DNA of 10,765 nucleotides from Anaerolineales bacterium UBA832 (GCA_002296125.1 DBHI01000114.1:1-10765), one strand, 5' to 3'. Shown: positions 1 through 6,976, counted from the stretch's first letter. The notes: generated by a model from the sequence alone, not told the origin. Translations and numbers: made by a program.

Positions 1-124
1 CTTCTCTCGTTGTTTGTGCTTTTTCCGATACTATTGCTACCTTTTCACCTAACAGAGAATCGATTAATGTAGACTTTCCAACATTAGGTACTCCTACTAC
101 AGCCACTAGACCTGTCTTACACAT
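1..124 (-). CDS. era: GTPase Era, N-terminal fragment (runs off left edge)
   Basis: This is the first 41 codons of a small ribosome-assembly GTPase; the rest lies beyond the left edge. Era binds the 3' end of 16S rRNA and helps mature the 30S subunit, a role known for the family and not visible here. The sequence shows the P-loop (G1) GVPNVGKS at residues 11-18, followed by a GEKVAIVSEKAQTTRE stretch at 26-41. The KxQTTR form of the G2 region is typical of Era and argues against Der/EngA, which has a PGVTRD-type segment. The ATG at 124-122 is the only possible start nearby, because an in-frame TAG lies two codons upstream. A weak GGAAG ribosome-binding site sits about 11 bases before it. It is the last visible gene of the leftward group, 57 bp after the 182-residue unknown protein. 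Assignment to Era rests on these 41 residues only. Confidence 0.85.
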   Translation of the reverse strand, partial: MCKTGLVAVVGVPNVGKSTLIDSLLGEKVAIVSEKAQTTRE

Positions 125-181
125 AATCTATTTAACTTCCAGTAATTTAAGATAAACCAACCACATAATAACCTCTACCAA

Positions 182-730
182 TCAATTTAGTAGACTTATA
201 GCATCCACTAAGCAATCCCTATTTAAGTTACCTTCCACCACAAATAGTGGTAGTTGTTCATTGAATTTATACATATCAGCATTACTTTCATTGTATCCAT
301 TGGCAATCAACAATGCATCAACTTTTTCCCAAGATTCATTAACTCTATCCTTACAACAAATCACTAGAGGTATACTTAAATCAATATCCCGAAGCCAGAC
401 AGATATCGAAAGGTTCTCTTCACTAATACCATGCACTTCTGATCTAGGATAAGTAATACCCTTATCTAAAATAAATCTTATAGCCTCGTCACCAGAGTAC
501 ACCTTACCATAATCTGTAACAACTTCTGATGGAAACATATGAGAATCAGAACCGTACAAAGTAAATCCATATTTTATATCCTGACATTTTGAAGTAAGAA
601 CATCAATTTCTTCGTATTTACTTTTGAAAACCGTAAATCCATATGCTAGAAATACATACCCCTTACACCTAAGAAGGACACAGTCTCTCATTTTCTCAAA
701 CCAAACTCTGGTAGTAAAGCCGATTCCCAT
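182..730 (-). CDS. Hypothetical protein, 182 residues, between mdh and era
   Basis: I do not recognise this protein. It is predicted to be soluble: no signal peptide and no membrane helix, with mixed alpha/beta composition. It contains six cysteines (17, 22, 49, 125, 126, 163) that form no CxxC pair. An N-terminal basic-aromatic stretch (residues 1-40, with GYVFLAYGF at 24-32) leads into a KYGFTLYGSDSH segment around 53-64. A VWLRDIDLSIPLVICC strand-like run follows at 111-126. The LYGSDS and VWLRD patches look like the best candidates for conserved motifs. The ATG at 730-728 lies 18 bp after the mdh stop, with no convincing Shine-Dalgarno sequence, so translation may be coupled to mdh. Met14 is an alternative start. 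The length of the open frame, its tight placement between two real genes on the same strand, and normal codon use support a real gene. Its role could not be inferred; linkage to mdh or era is positional only. Confidence 0.75.
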   Translation of the reverse strand: MGIGFTTRVWFEKMRDCVLLRCKGYVFLAYGFTVFKSKYEEIDVLTSKCQDIKYGFTLYGSDSHMFPSEVVTDYGKVYSGDEAIRFILDKGITYPRSEVHGISEENLSISVWLRDIDLSIPLVICCKDRVNESWEKVDALLIANGYNESNADMYKFNEQLPLFVVEGNLNRDCLVDAISLLN

Positions 731-748
731 ACTAGGTTTCTATACTAT

Positions 749-1693
749 TCAGTATCCCATTTTATCCAAAGTCTCAAGGGTAAACCTAACAGACTCAACT
801 GACTTATCAAACATTGATTTCTCACTATCATCTAAGTCCACTTCAATAACTCTTTCAAGACCATTTTCTCCCAAGACAGTGGGCACACCAATAAACATGT
901 TCTCCAAACCATATTCACCCTGCAATAACGCAGTAACTGGTAATACTCTCTTTTGGTCTTTCAGTATAGACTCAACCATTTCTGCTACGCTAGCAGCAGG
1001 TGCATAATAGGCTGATCCATCTTCCAACAATCCTACAATTTCACCTCCACCCTTCCTTGTCCTCTCTACAATGCCATCAATTATATCTTTATCTAACAAT
1101 TGATCCATAGGAACGCCACCTATAGATGTATGCCGTGTAAGAGGAACCATATCGTCACCATGGCCACCAAGAACCATAGCCTGAACATCTCGTACGGAAA
1201 CACCAAGAGCCTCAGCCACGAAATACCTATACCTAGCTGTATCCAATACTCCAGCCTGTCCAATTACACGATTTCGCGGGAAACCACTAATTTTATGACC
1301 TAAATAAACAATTGCATCTAAAGGATTTGTAACATATATTAAAATCGAGTCAGGAGACCTACTAACAATCTCTTCAGTTACTTTCTTAGTAATATCAGCA
1401 TTTGTGCTAATCAAATCCTCACGAGTCATACCGGGTCTTCTAGGTATTCCCGCAGTAATAACAACCACATCAGAATTGATTGTGTCACTATAATCTGATC
1501 CACCGATCACTTTAACACTCGATCCGTGCACTGGTGTTGACTCAGCCATATCCAAAGCTTTACCTTTTGTCTTGCTTTTCAAGCTCTCTATATCTACTAG
1601 AACTACATCTGCCAACTCTTTACAAATAAGTATATGTCCTAAAGTGGAACCCACAAAACCACTACCTACTACAGAAACCTTCTTTCTAGCCAT
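749..1693 (-). CDS. mdh: Malate dehydrogenase, LDH-like type
   Basis: This enzyme interconverts malate and oxaloacetate with NAD in the TCA cycle, in the cytosol. At 314 residues it has the usual length and matches the LDH-like, tetrameric MDH class typified by Chloroflexus. The NAD-binding fold opens with GSGFVG at 10-15. Asp34 at the end of the second strand (VVLVDI) favours NAD over NADP. The mobile active-site loop reads GIPRRPGMTRED (82-93), and its Arg residues mark malate rather than lactate specificity. Further elements are VTNPLD (121-126), catalytic Asp151 and substrate-binding Arg154 in GVLDTARYR, and catalytic His178 in GGHGDDMVPL. The C-terminal half has the RTRKGGGEIVGLL and GSAYYAPAAS segments of this group. 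A strong AAGGAG site sits 5 bases before the ATG. It lies 53 bp behind the DUF1385 gene and 18 bp ahead of the unknown 182-residue gene, probably in one transcript. No key residue is missing. Confidence 0.97.
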   Translation of the reverse strand: MARKKVSVVGSGFVGSTLGHILICKELADVVLVDIESLKSKTKGKALDMAESTPVHGSSVKVIGGSDYSDTINSDVVVITAGIPRRPGMTREDLISTNADITKKVTEEIVSRSPDSILIYVTNPLDAIVYLGHKISGFPRNRVIGQAGVLDTARYRYFVAEALGVSVRDVQAMVLGGHGDDMVPLTRHTSIGGVPMDQLLDKDIIDGIVERTRKGGGEIVGLLEDGSAYYAPAASVAEMVESILKDQKRVLPVTALLQGEYGLENMFIGVPTVLGENGLERVIEVDLDDSEKSMFDKSVESVRFTLETLDKMGY

Positions 1694-1746
1694 AATAACT
1701 CCTTAATTTGTACTATTCCATTAATTTTTACCAATCAAAAACACAT

Positions 1747-2631
1747 TTATTCCGTCAAACTATCTTCCAGAGATTTCATTTCACTAAAAGCTTTAATAGC
1801 TACTCGCACCATACCTTCATCTGGTTCTCTTGTGGTCAGCCTTTGCAACAATAAACTTGGTTTCATCAATACTCTAATGATATACAAATGCTGATTCCTA
1901 GCGGTGAATCTGATATATTCATATGCTATTGAAGCAAGAAAAGGCACTAAAGCTAATCGAGTAATAATTCTGCTAGTTAACGACATAGGTCCTAGAAGCG
2001 CAAAAATAACCACACTAAAAACTACAACAATCAGCAAAAATCCAGTACCACATCTAGGATGTTCACAAGAATATTTTGCAACATTTTCAACAGTAAGATC
2101 TACATTATCTTCATATGCATTAATAGTCTTATGTTCTGCTCCATGATAACCATAAACTCTTCGAATATCTGGCAACAACCCAATAATCGAGACGTATCCG
2201 ATCAAAATGCATAATCTTACAAATCCTTCAATAATGTTAATTCCCAAACCAGTCAATTCACCCAAATTAGATCCGATTTGCGCAATCAAAGTTGGTAAAA
2301 CAAAAAATATACTTAGACCAATTCCCACAGAAAACACAATAGACCAGACATCTATCGGGGCATCATAACTAGCTTCTTCTCCCTCAGCTATAGATGCAGA
2401 ATACATAAGACTTCTAACACCCAACCCAAAAGCATCAACAAGTCCTACAACCCCTCTTAACAATGGTATTTCAGACATTTTCTTAGAAAAACTATTTACA
2501 AGCTTCTGTCTATAGACAATGATCTCATCATCAGAATTTCTAACTGCAATTGCCATCGCTCTTTTTCCACGCATCATCACACCTTCAATAACAGCTTGAC
2601 CACCATACAATCTTGAACTATTCAATATCAT
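1747..2631 (-). CDS. DUF1385 family (YqhQ-like) membrane protein
   Basis: This is a 294-residue polytopic membrane protein of the DUF1385 family, whose biochemical role is not settled; some databases label it a metal-dependent enzyme. Recognition rests on three hallmark motifs: GGQAVIEGVMMRG near the N-terminus (10-22), YGYHGAEHKTINAYE (160-174) and HPRCGTGF (191-198). A typical C-terminal LLQRLTTREPDEGMVRVAI block follows (251-269). The His/Glu/Cys residues of the middle motifs could bind a metal, which is inference. Hydrophobic segments at about 94-118, 130-152, 199-214 and 223-240 are likely membrane helices. The ATG at 2631-2629 is preceded by AGGAA at a 9-base distance. It is the first gene of the leftward group (DUF1385, mdh, unknown, era), with a good TATAAT box about 66 bp upstream. 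No truncation is seen. Confidence 0.93.
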   Translation of the reverse strand: MILNSSRLYGGQAVIEGVMMRGKRAMAIAVRNSDDEIIVYRQKLVNSFSKKMSEIPLLRGVVGLVDAFGLGVRSLMYSASIAEGEEASYDAPIDVWSIVFSVGIGLSIFFVLPTLIAQIGSNLGELTGLGINIIEGFVRLCILIGYVSIIGLLPDIRRVYGYHGAEHKTINAYEDNVDLTVENVAKYSCEHPRCGTGFLLIVVVFSVVIFALLGPMSLTSRIITRLALVPFLASIAYEYIRFTARNQHLYIIRVLMKPSLLLQRLTTREPDEGMVRVAIKAFSEMKSLEDSLTE

Positions 2632-2696
2632 TTTTTATGTTTCCTAAATTTCATTCTAAATCGTGTAATAAGTTAACCTTTTAGATCAAATAACAA

Positions 2697-2702
2697 ATTA
2701 TA
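2697..2702 (-). promoter_or_regulatory. Candidate -10 box for the leftward DUF1385-mdh-era group
   Basis: A perfect TATAAT on the minus strand lies about 66 bp upstream of the DUF1385 start. There is no good -35 hexamer at 16-18 bp; a TTGACA occurs further upstream on the same strand, 36 bp away, which is too far for the same promoter. In AT-rich DNA a lone -10 match can be chance. Confidence 0.35.
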
Positions 2703-2721
2703 CAGCATACTGTTATTACTA

Positions 2722-2730
2722 TGTTATACT
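2722..2730 (+). promoter_or_regulatory. Candidate extended -10 promoter for the sigma factor gene
   Basis: The string TGTTATACT matches the extended -10 pattern TGnTATAnT and would start transcription near 2737, leaving a leader of about 68 bases before the TTG start. No convincing -35 element is present, which is acceptable for extended -10 promoters. The box overlaps three TACT repeats (2708, 2717, 2727) that could be regulator contacts. It is a pattern match only. Confidence 0.35.
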
Positions 2731-2804
2731 TTCGTTCTTGTCAAATTACGAAACTAGCCTGCCCGTATGGTGTTAACATATATATATGATGAGGTCATAA
2801 AAAC

Positions 2805-3362
2805 TTGACAGATCTTCCAAAAAACGACAGTGAGCTTATACAATTAGCCAAGGAAGATCCAGTACAATTTGGGCACATATATGAGCGATATGTCAAAAAA
2901 ATTTATACATACATATATTATCGCACAGGAAATGTGTATGATGCTGAAGACCTAACTACTAATGTCTTTATAAGAGCAATGAACAACCTACCGAAATATC
3001 AAGATAGAGGATTGCCATTTTCCTCCTGGTTGTATCGTATAGCACACAATTTAATATCTAATTGGTACAGAGATAAAGCCAAGCACGATGAAATCAACTT
3101 AGACAGCAATCCTTACATAACAGAACCAGACTCAGACCCCCATCAAATTAAGGAAGATAATGAAAATACTGAGATACTACTAGAGGCAATAAAAACACTC
3201 CCTCCGGATCGACAAGAACTATTAATACTTAAATTTGTTGACCGACTATCAAATAGAGATATAGGCAAAATAATGCGAAGAAGTGAAGGCGCAATAAAAA
3301 GTTTATATCACAGAACTCTACTCAGTTTAAAAAAAGAAATAAACAAAAACGATACTGGATAA
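2805..3362 (+). CDS. RNA polymerase sigma factor, ECF subfamily
   Basis: This is a 185-residue sigma-70-family factor with only regions 2 and 4, the ECF layout; it would direct RNA polymerase to a specific promoter set. Region 2 spans about residues 20-92, with the core-binding and -10 recognition segment DAEDLTTNVFIRA (46-58) and SSWLYRIAHNLISNWYRD (73-90). An acidic, low-complexity linker follows (93-120). Region 4 spans about 123-177, starting with LPPDRQELLILKF (132-144) and a helix-turn-helix around SNRDIGKIMRRSEGAIKSLYHR (149-170). The start is TTG: an in-frame TGA lies 15 bases upstream, no ATG or GTG intervenes, the next Met falls inside region 2, and GAGGT sits 9 bases before the TTG. 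A rare start codon may keep its level low. The next gene begins 6 bp after the stop and may encode its regulator. The regulon is unknown. Confidence 0.93.
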   Translation: MTDLPKNDSELIQLAKEDPVQFGHIYERYVKKIYTYIYYRTGNVYDAEDLTTNVFIRAMNNLPKYQDRGLPFSSWLYRIAHNLISNWYRDKAKHDEINLDSNPYITEPDSDPHQIKEDNENTEILLEAIKTLPPDRQELLILKFVDRLSNRDIGKIMRRSEGAIKSLYHRTLLSLKKEINKNDTG

Positions 3363-3368
3363 TCTGCC

Positions 3369-3701
3369 ATGAACAATGATTCATATAAATCAGACAAATA
3401 CTCTTCAGAATCACTGAAAGAAAGAACGCTTAAAGATCTTCTGAGCACATCCCATGCAATCAAAAAAACCCTTAATCTAATAACACCTCGCGAATCTTTT
3501 GTAAAGGAACTAAGGCAAAATCTAGATAATAATGTTAAAAATGTAGAAAGATCTATAAAAGAATCATCTCAAAAAAAGCAGCAACTCAAATGGACCGTAA
3601 TTGGAGCCGGAATAGGAATATACACGATCAGTCTTCTAGTAACAGCAATTAGATTTATAAAATGGTTTTCCTCAACTAGAAATACTAAACACAAACAATA
3701 A
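3369..3701 (+). CDS. Small single-helix membrane protein, possible sigma-factor partner
   Basis: This 110-residue protein is polar and highly charged in its first 73 residues, followed by one hydrophobic helix (about 75-97) and a short basic tail. No known domain is evident. A PRESFVKELRQNL stretch (40-52) resembles the P-x-x-x-F-V-x-x-L-R-x-x-L element I recall from small proteins and anti-sigma factors encoded beside ECF sigma genes in Chloroflexota. That resemblance is from memory. The gene starts 6 bp after the sigma factor stop, without a clear ribosome-binding site, so translational coupling is likely. The layout (cytosolic N-terminal region, single membrane anchor, almost nothing outside) would suit a membrane tether or anti-sigma factor, but no zinc-binding HxxxCxxC motif is present. 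The function is an inference from neighbourhood. Confidence 0.75.
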   Translation: MNNDSYKSDKYSSESLKERTLKDLLSTSHAIKKTLNLITPRESFVKELRQNLDNNVKNVERSIKESSQKKQQLKWTVIGAGIGIYTISLLVTAIRFIKWFSSTRNTKHKQ

Positions 3702-3705
3702 TTTA

Positions 3706-4572
3706 CTAAACAACAACGTTTCGCATTTTACCAATTTTTCCAACCTCAGATTCTAGTACATCTCCCGGTTGCAAGAATTTTGGTGGAGTTCTTACAAAAC
3801 CCACTCCTTCAGGTGTACCTGTAGCTATAATATCTCCAGGATAAAGCGTATGTCCCTTTGAAAAAATGGCTATAGTTTCAGCAACAGTAAACATCTGTTC
3901 AGAAGTGTTTGATTCCTGCATCAATTCACCGTTTACCCAGCAACGAATATCTAAATTCTGTGGATTTCCAATCTCATCTGATGTAACTATCCAGGGTCCC
4001 ATAGGACAAAATCCATCCATACTCTTTCCTAAATAAAACTGTTTGTGTCTATACTGCACATCTCTAGCAGAGATATCGTTCAATACAGTATATCCAAATA
4101 CAGCATCTAATGCGTCATCAATGTGGACATCAATAATTTTCTTACCAATGATAACTGCCATTTCAACTTCCCAATCAATCTGACGAGAAACATTAGCGTT
4201 ATATGGAATATTACCAAAAGGCCCATTTATCGTGTTTGTGCCCTTCGTGAAAACCAATGGATATTCAGGCTTTGGTATCTCTGCAGAATTACCAGACGCA
4301 GTTTCCTTTGCATGACCTGCATAATTCTTGCCTAAACACATTACGTTTCCAATTGGCCTAGGAATTGGTGCTATTACAGATGCATTATCAATATCATCAA
4401 CAGGCAAACTAGAAAAATCATCCTTGTATCTTCGGGAAAATTCATCTGACTCCAATATCCAATCTATCATATTATTGGGCCACCCATCACAACTGTTTAA
4501 GTACTGAACACCATCCTCACTAACTACACCTAAAACATTCATTTCATCTACTAAGAACGTACCTATGCGCAT
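3706..4572 (-). CDS. Fumarylacetoacetate hydrolase family protein
   Basis: At 288 residues, this is a soluble enzyme of the FAH superfamily, whose members hydrolyse or decarboxylate beta-diketo and acylpyruvate compounds with Mg2+ or Mn2+. The N-terminal 70 residues form the variable small domain. The catalytic domain begins at NVMCLGKNYAGHAKE (76-90), with His87 a likely catalytic residue. The acidic metal ligands are Glu135 and Glu137 in DWEVEMAVIIGK, and Asp166 in LNDISARD. Lys183 and Asp186 (LGKSMDGFCPMGPW) and the signature GHTLYPGDIIATGTPEGVG (240-258) follow. It could be acylpyruvase, fumarylpyruvate hydrolase or an oxaloacetate decarboxylase-like enzyme; the substrate cannot be read from sequence. 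A GAGGA site lies 7 bases before the ATG. The gene is transcribed alone, tail to tail with the sigma factor pair and only 4 bp from it. Confidence 0.95.
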   Translation of the reverse strand: MRIGTFLVDEMNVLGVVSEDGVQYLNSCDGWPNNMIDWILESDEFSRRYKDDFSSLPVDDIDNASVIAPIPRPIGNVMCLGKNYAGHAKETASGNSAEIPKPEYPLVFTKGTNTINGPFGNIPYNANVSRQIDWEVEMAVIIGKKIIDVHIDDALDAVFGYTVLNDISARDVQYRHKQFYLGKSMDGFCPMGPWIVTSDEIGNPQNLDIRCWVNGELMQESNTSEQMFTVAETIAIFSKGHTLYPGDIIATGTPEGVGFVRTPPKFLQPGDVLESEVGKIGKMRNVVV

Positions 4573-4805
4573 CTTTCAGTCCTCATGTTTTTATACTTTA
4601 TTAGTAATATCTAAATATAACAACAAAAAGTTTATCATCAGAGTACCAACCCGGCAAATCCACTGATAATTATACTAGCATTGAGTAATCAATAACATAG
4701 TATAATAATTCCAATATCAAAATACTAAACAATCAACCTAAGTATATTGATGTATACCATTTTTACACTTTATAAAGAAGACAAATACCATAAATTAATG
4801 TTATC
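4573..4805. promoter_or_regulatory. Divergent intergenic region between FAH gene and popT operon
   Basis: This 233-bp AT-rich stretch carries no gene and must hold promoters for both flanking units. On the minus strand a TATAAT occurs at 4674-4669, but without a good -35. On the plus strand a TATAAT at 4701-4706 also lacks a -35. An imperfect inverted repeat, TTATCATCAG (4632-4641) with CTGATAATTA (4663-4672), matches in 8 of 10 positions around a 21-bp spacer. It overlaps the minus-strand -10 candidate, so it could be an operator; this is speculative. Confidence 0.4.
4747..4776 (+). promoter_or_regulatory. Candidate promoter for the popT-moeA operon
   Basis: TTGATG (4747-4752) and TATAAA (4771-4776) are separated by 18 bp, matching a sigma-70 promoter in both hexamers at 4 to 5 of 6 positions. 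Transcription would begin near 4783, giving a leader of only about 23 bases before the first ATG at 4806. That short leader has no clear Shine-Dalgarno sequence. Confidence 0.45.
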
Positions 4806-5732
4806 ATGGAATACAAAATGCCATCAATCGACAACAAAAACCGTTCAAATAGATTCAATCTAAAAAAGCTTTTTTCCAATATCGGAGCAGGAATATGCAT
4901 GGGGGCAGCTGACATAGTTCCTGGAGTATCGGGTGGAACAATGGCATTTATACTAGGAATATATCAAGAACTTATTGATTCAATTAAATTGATCGATTCA
5001 ACCACAATCAGGTTACTATTAAAACTCAAATTCAAAGAAGTTTTTAACTATATACCTTGGCAATTTCTTGCTTCGCTTTTCTTCGGCATGCTATTGTCAG
5101 TTGTAACTCTCTCTCAATTTATTGAAGATCAACTATCATCGAACCCAACTGTCATATGGTCATTCTTTTTTGGATTAGTATTGGCATCAGTAGTAACCAT
5201 ACTAAAAGCTATTAACAATTGGAGTACAACGATAATTATATTAATTATGATATCATCTGTAGTTTCATACGCAATTGTTGGAGCCGCCCCACAAAACACG
5301 CCAAACACAGCGTGGTTTATATTTTTGTCTGGAGCAATTGCTATAAACGCAATGATCCTGCCAGGAATATCTGGAGCTTATATACTAGTACTGTTAGGGA
5401 AATATAAATATATACTATCAGCGGTTAACAGCCGAGATTTTGTTACACTCACCATTTTTCTAATTGGAGCATCAATAGGTCTTGCTACATTTGTCAGGAT
5501 GTTAAGCTGGCTACTCCAAAAACACAGAAATATATGTATGTCTGTCTTAACTGGCTTAATGATAGGATCATTGCGGAAACTATGGCCATGGCAATCAACA
5601 AATACACCAACGCATCCTATACTTCCTAGCTCCATGAGCTATGAAACAATAACAGTAATCGGTATAATATCAATAGGTATTTCAATGGTATTATTGTTAC
5701 ATAAGATATCCAACAATAAGAAAGAAACATAA
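4806..5732 (+). CDS. popT: DUF368 family polyprenyl-phosphate transporter (PopT-like)
   Basis: This 308-residue polytopic inner-membrane protein belongs to DUF368. Members of this family (PopT) were shown in other bacteria to return undecaprenyl phosphate, the lipid carrier for wall and surface glycans, to the cytosolic leaflet. The family mark is an inverted pair of re-entrant motifs: GAADIVPGVSGGTMAFILG (33-51) and ILPGISGAYILVLLGKY (184-200). Hydrophobic segments cover about 85-103, 115-133, 140-160, 169-186, 212-230, 244-255 and 280-298. A basic N-terminus (10-21) suggests a cytosolic start. A third conserved patch, GLMIGSLRKLWPW, lies at 250-262. The ATG at 4806 lacks a clear ribosome-binding site, and an ATG four codons on (4818) is an alternative. 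It is the first gene of the rightward five-gene run, 30 bp ahead of the next. Family membership is firm; transport of undecaprenyl phosphate by this protein is inferred. Confidence 0.93.
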   Translation: MEYKMPSIDNKNRSNRFNLKKLFSNIGAGICMGAADIVPGVSGGTMAFILGIYQELIDSIKLIDSTTIRLLLKLKFKEVFNYIPWQFLASLFFGMLLSVVTLSQFIEDQLSSNPTVIWSFFFGLVLASVVTILKAINNWSTTIIILIMISSVVSYAIVGAAPQNTPNTAWFIFLSGAIAINAMILPGISGAYILVLLGKYKYILSAVNSRDFVTLTIFLIGASIGLATFVRMLSWLLQKHRNICMSVLTGLMIGSLRKLWPWQSTNTPTHPILPSSMSYETITVIGIISIGISMVLLLHKISNNKKET

Positions 5733-5762
5733 CATTCAACAAACTAATAAGGCATTATTGAA

Positions 5763-6158
5763 ATGGATAATATTCTTCTTCTACACTCTAGTATAAGGTG
5801 GCTTATACTGATAGCTGGGTTACTAGCTATGCTTACACACATAGGTACGATATCCAATATAACCACTTACTCAAAATACAACAGAATAAGCGCCCTTATT
5901 TTTGCTATCACAATGGATCTACAAACTGCTATAGGTGCCATACTGCTTACAAGAAACATTATAGCTCTAGGTTATGACTATCTGATAACCGTAATCCCTC
6001 ATGCTGCCAGTATGATATTGGCAATAATAACTGCACATATAGCATCAAGATGGTCAAAATCATCCCAAAAAATTATGTCTACTCTTATAGCAACTATAAT
6101 TAGTCTATTGTTCATGCTTGCAGGCATTCGAGAAATTACAGGAAATTGGTTTGGATAA
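5763..6158 (+). CDS. Small four-helix membrane protein with LHSxxRW start
   Basis: This 131-residue protein is almost entirely hydrophobic, with four predicted helices at about 10-30, 42-62, 73-95 and 102-121. The first segment begins LLHSSIRWLI (6-15), a pattern I recall from a widespread family of small uncharacterised membrane proteins sometimes labelled cytochrome b-like. Polar residues in or near the membrane are His8, Arg12, His26, Asp52, Gln54, His80 and His92; MDLQTAIGA (51-59) and IPHAASM (78-84) look like conserved patches. The histidines would allow heme or metal binding, but there is no CxxCH and no direct evidence. The gene starts 30 bp after popT with a weak AAGG site and ends 29 bp before the inositol-monophosphatase-like gene. 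It is likely co-transcribed with them. The function is unknown. Confidence 0.8.
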   Translation: MDNILLLHSSIRWLILIAGLLAMLTHIGTISNITTYSKYNRISALIFAITMDLQTAIGAILLTRNIIALGYDYLITVIPHAASMILAIITAHIASRWSKSSQKIMSTLIATIISLLFMLAGIREITGNWFG

Positions 6159-6187
6159 ACATTCCTATCTAACAAAAAATTCACCCC

Positions 6188-6976
6188 ATGATACAAGAAA
6201 TACTAAACAATGCTACATTTATATCTAAAAAAGCTGGATCTATATTACTAGAAGGCTATGGAAACCCTGGAACAATAAGCCATAAAGGTGTATCTGACAT
6301 AGTAACACACTACGACAAAAAATCAGAAGATCTCATAATTGAATTTATCAAAAATAAATACCCAGAACATTCAATAACTGCAGAAGAAAGTGGCATACTT
6401 AACGGAACAAAAGACAACAAGTATCACTGGCTGATTGACCCTCTTGATGGCACTACCAATTTTGCTCATAGCTTTCCATTTTTTGCAGTATCAATATGTC
6501 TACTTGATCAAAACAAACCAATCCTAGGAGTGGTGTATGATCCCCTAAGAGATGAGCTTTTTTCATCAATATCTGGGAAACCATCTACTCTGAATAACAG
6601 CCCCATAAGAGTTAGTAAAACTAATTCCTTACAAGACAGTTTAATTGGGACTGGTTTCCCTTACGATATGAATGCCAATCAATCTAATAATCTCAAAGAG
6701 TTCGGATCAATTATGTACGAATCTCAAGGAGTACGACGTGCTGGAGCCGCAGCCTTAGATCTCTGCTATACTGCTTGTGGACGATTGGATGGTTTCTGGG
6801 AATTCGAATTGCAGCCATGGGATATGGCAGCAGGAGCATTAATTGTCACTAATTCTGGTGGACAAGTGACAAATACCAATGGTGATCCCAACTGGTTTCC
6901 TGGAGTATCAGTTCTGGCTTCAAATGGATTGATTCATCAAGAAATACTAGCAAATATTAAAAATAAAAACTCATAA
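6188..6976 (+). CDS. Inositol monophosphatase family protein
   Basis: At 262 residues, this is a soluble Mg2+-dependent phosphatase of the IMPase/SuhB superfamily, which removes phosphate from inositol 1-phosphate or related sugar and nucleotide phosphates. The three metal-binding motifs are present: AEESG (65-69, Glu66/Glu67), the signature WLIDPLDGTTNFAH (81-94, with Asp84 and Asp87) and QPWDMAAGALIV (209-220, with Asp212). SDIVTHYDKKSE (36-47) and GVRRAGAAALDLCYTA (181-196) are further typical blocks. Substrate cannot be assigned: inositol phosphatase, 3'-phosphoadenosine phosphatase and histidinol-phosphatase members share this layout, although length and motifs best fit IMPase. The ATG has no Shine-Dalgarno sequence (the preceding bases are ATTCACCCC), so coupling to the upstream gene 29 bp away or non-SD initiation is likely. 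An 80-bp gap follows before moeA. Confidence 0.95.
   Translation: MIQEILNNATFISKKAGSILLEGYGNPGTISHKGVSDIVTHYDKKSEDLIIEFIKNKYPEHSITAEESGILNGTKDNKYHWLIDPLDGTTNFAHSFPFFAVSICLLDQNKPILGVVYDPLRDELFSSISGKPSTLNNSPIRVSKTNSLQDSLIGTGFPYDMNANQSNNLKEFGSIMYESQGVRRAGAAALDLCYTACGRLDGFWEFELQPWDMAAGALIVTNSGGQVTNTNGDPNWFPGVSVLASNGLIHQEILANIKNKNS

Noticed and set aside
1..124. Left-edge GTPase as Der/EngA
   Set aside because: The segment after the P-loop reads EKAQTTRE, which is the Era pattern, not the PGVTRD type of Der.
261..1303. Plus-strand open frames at 261-452, 624-1007 and 1100-1303
   Set aside because: They lie antisense to the unknown gene and mdh, have no ribosome-binding sites and encode low-complexity, family-free proteins.
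2701..2760. TTGACA on the minus strand (about 2745-2740) as the -35 of the DUF1385 promoter
   Set aside because: It is 36 bp from the TATAAT box, and the sequence at 17 bp downstream (TAGTAA) is a poor -10.
2777..2790. Alternating AT run before the sigma gene as a regulatory or structural element
   Set aside because: It is short, and such runs are expected in DNA this AT-rich.
5378..5635. Minus-strand 85-residue frame inside the popT gene
   Set aside because: It is antisense to a well-supported membrane protein gene, with no ribosome-binding site or recognisable motif.
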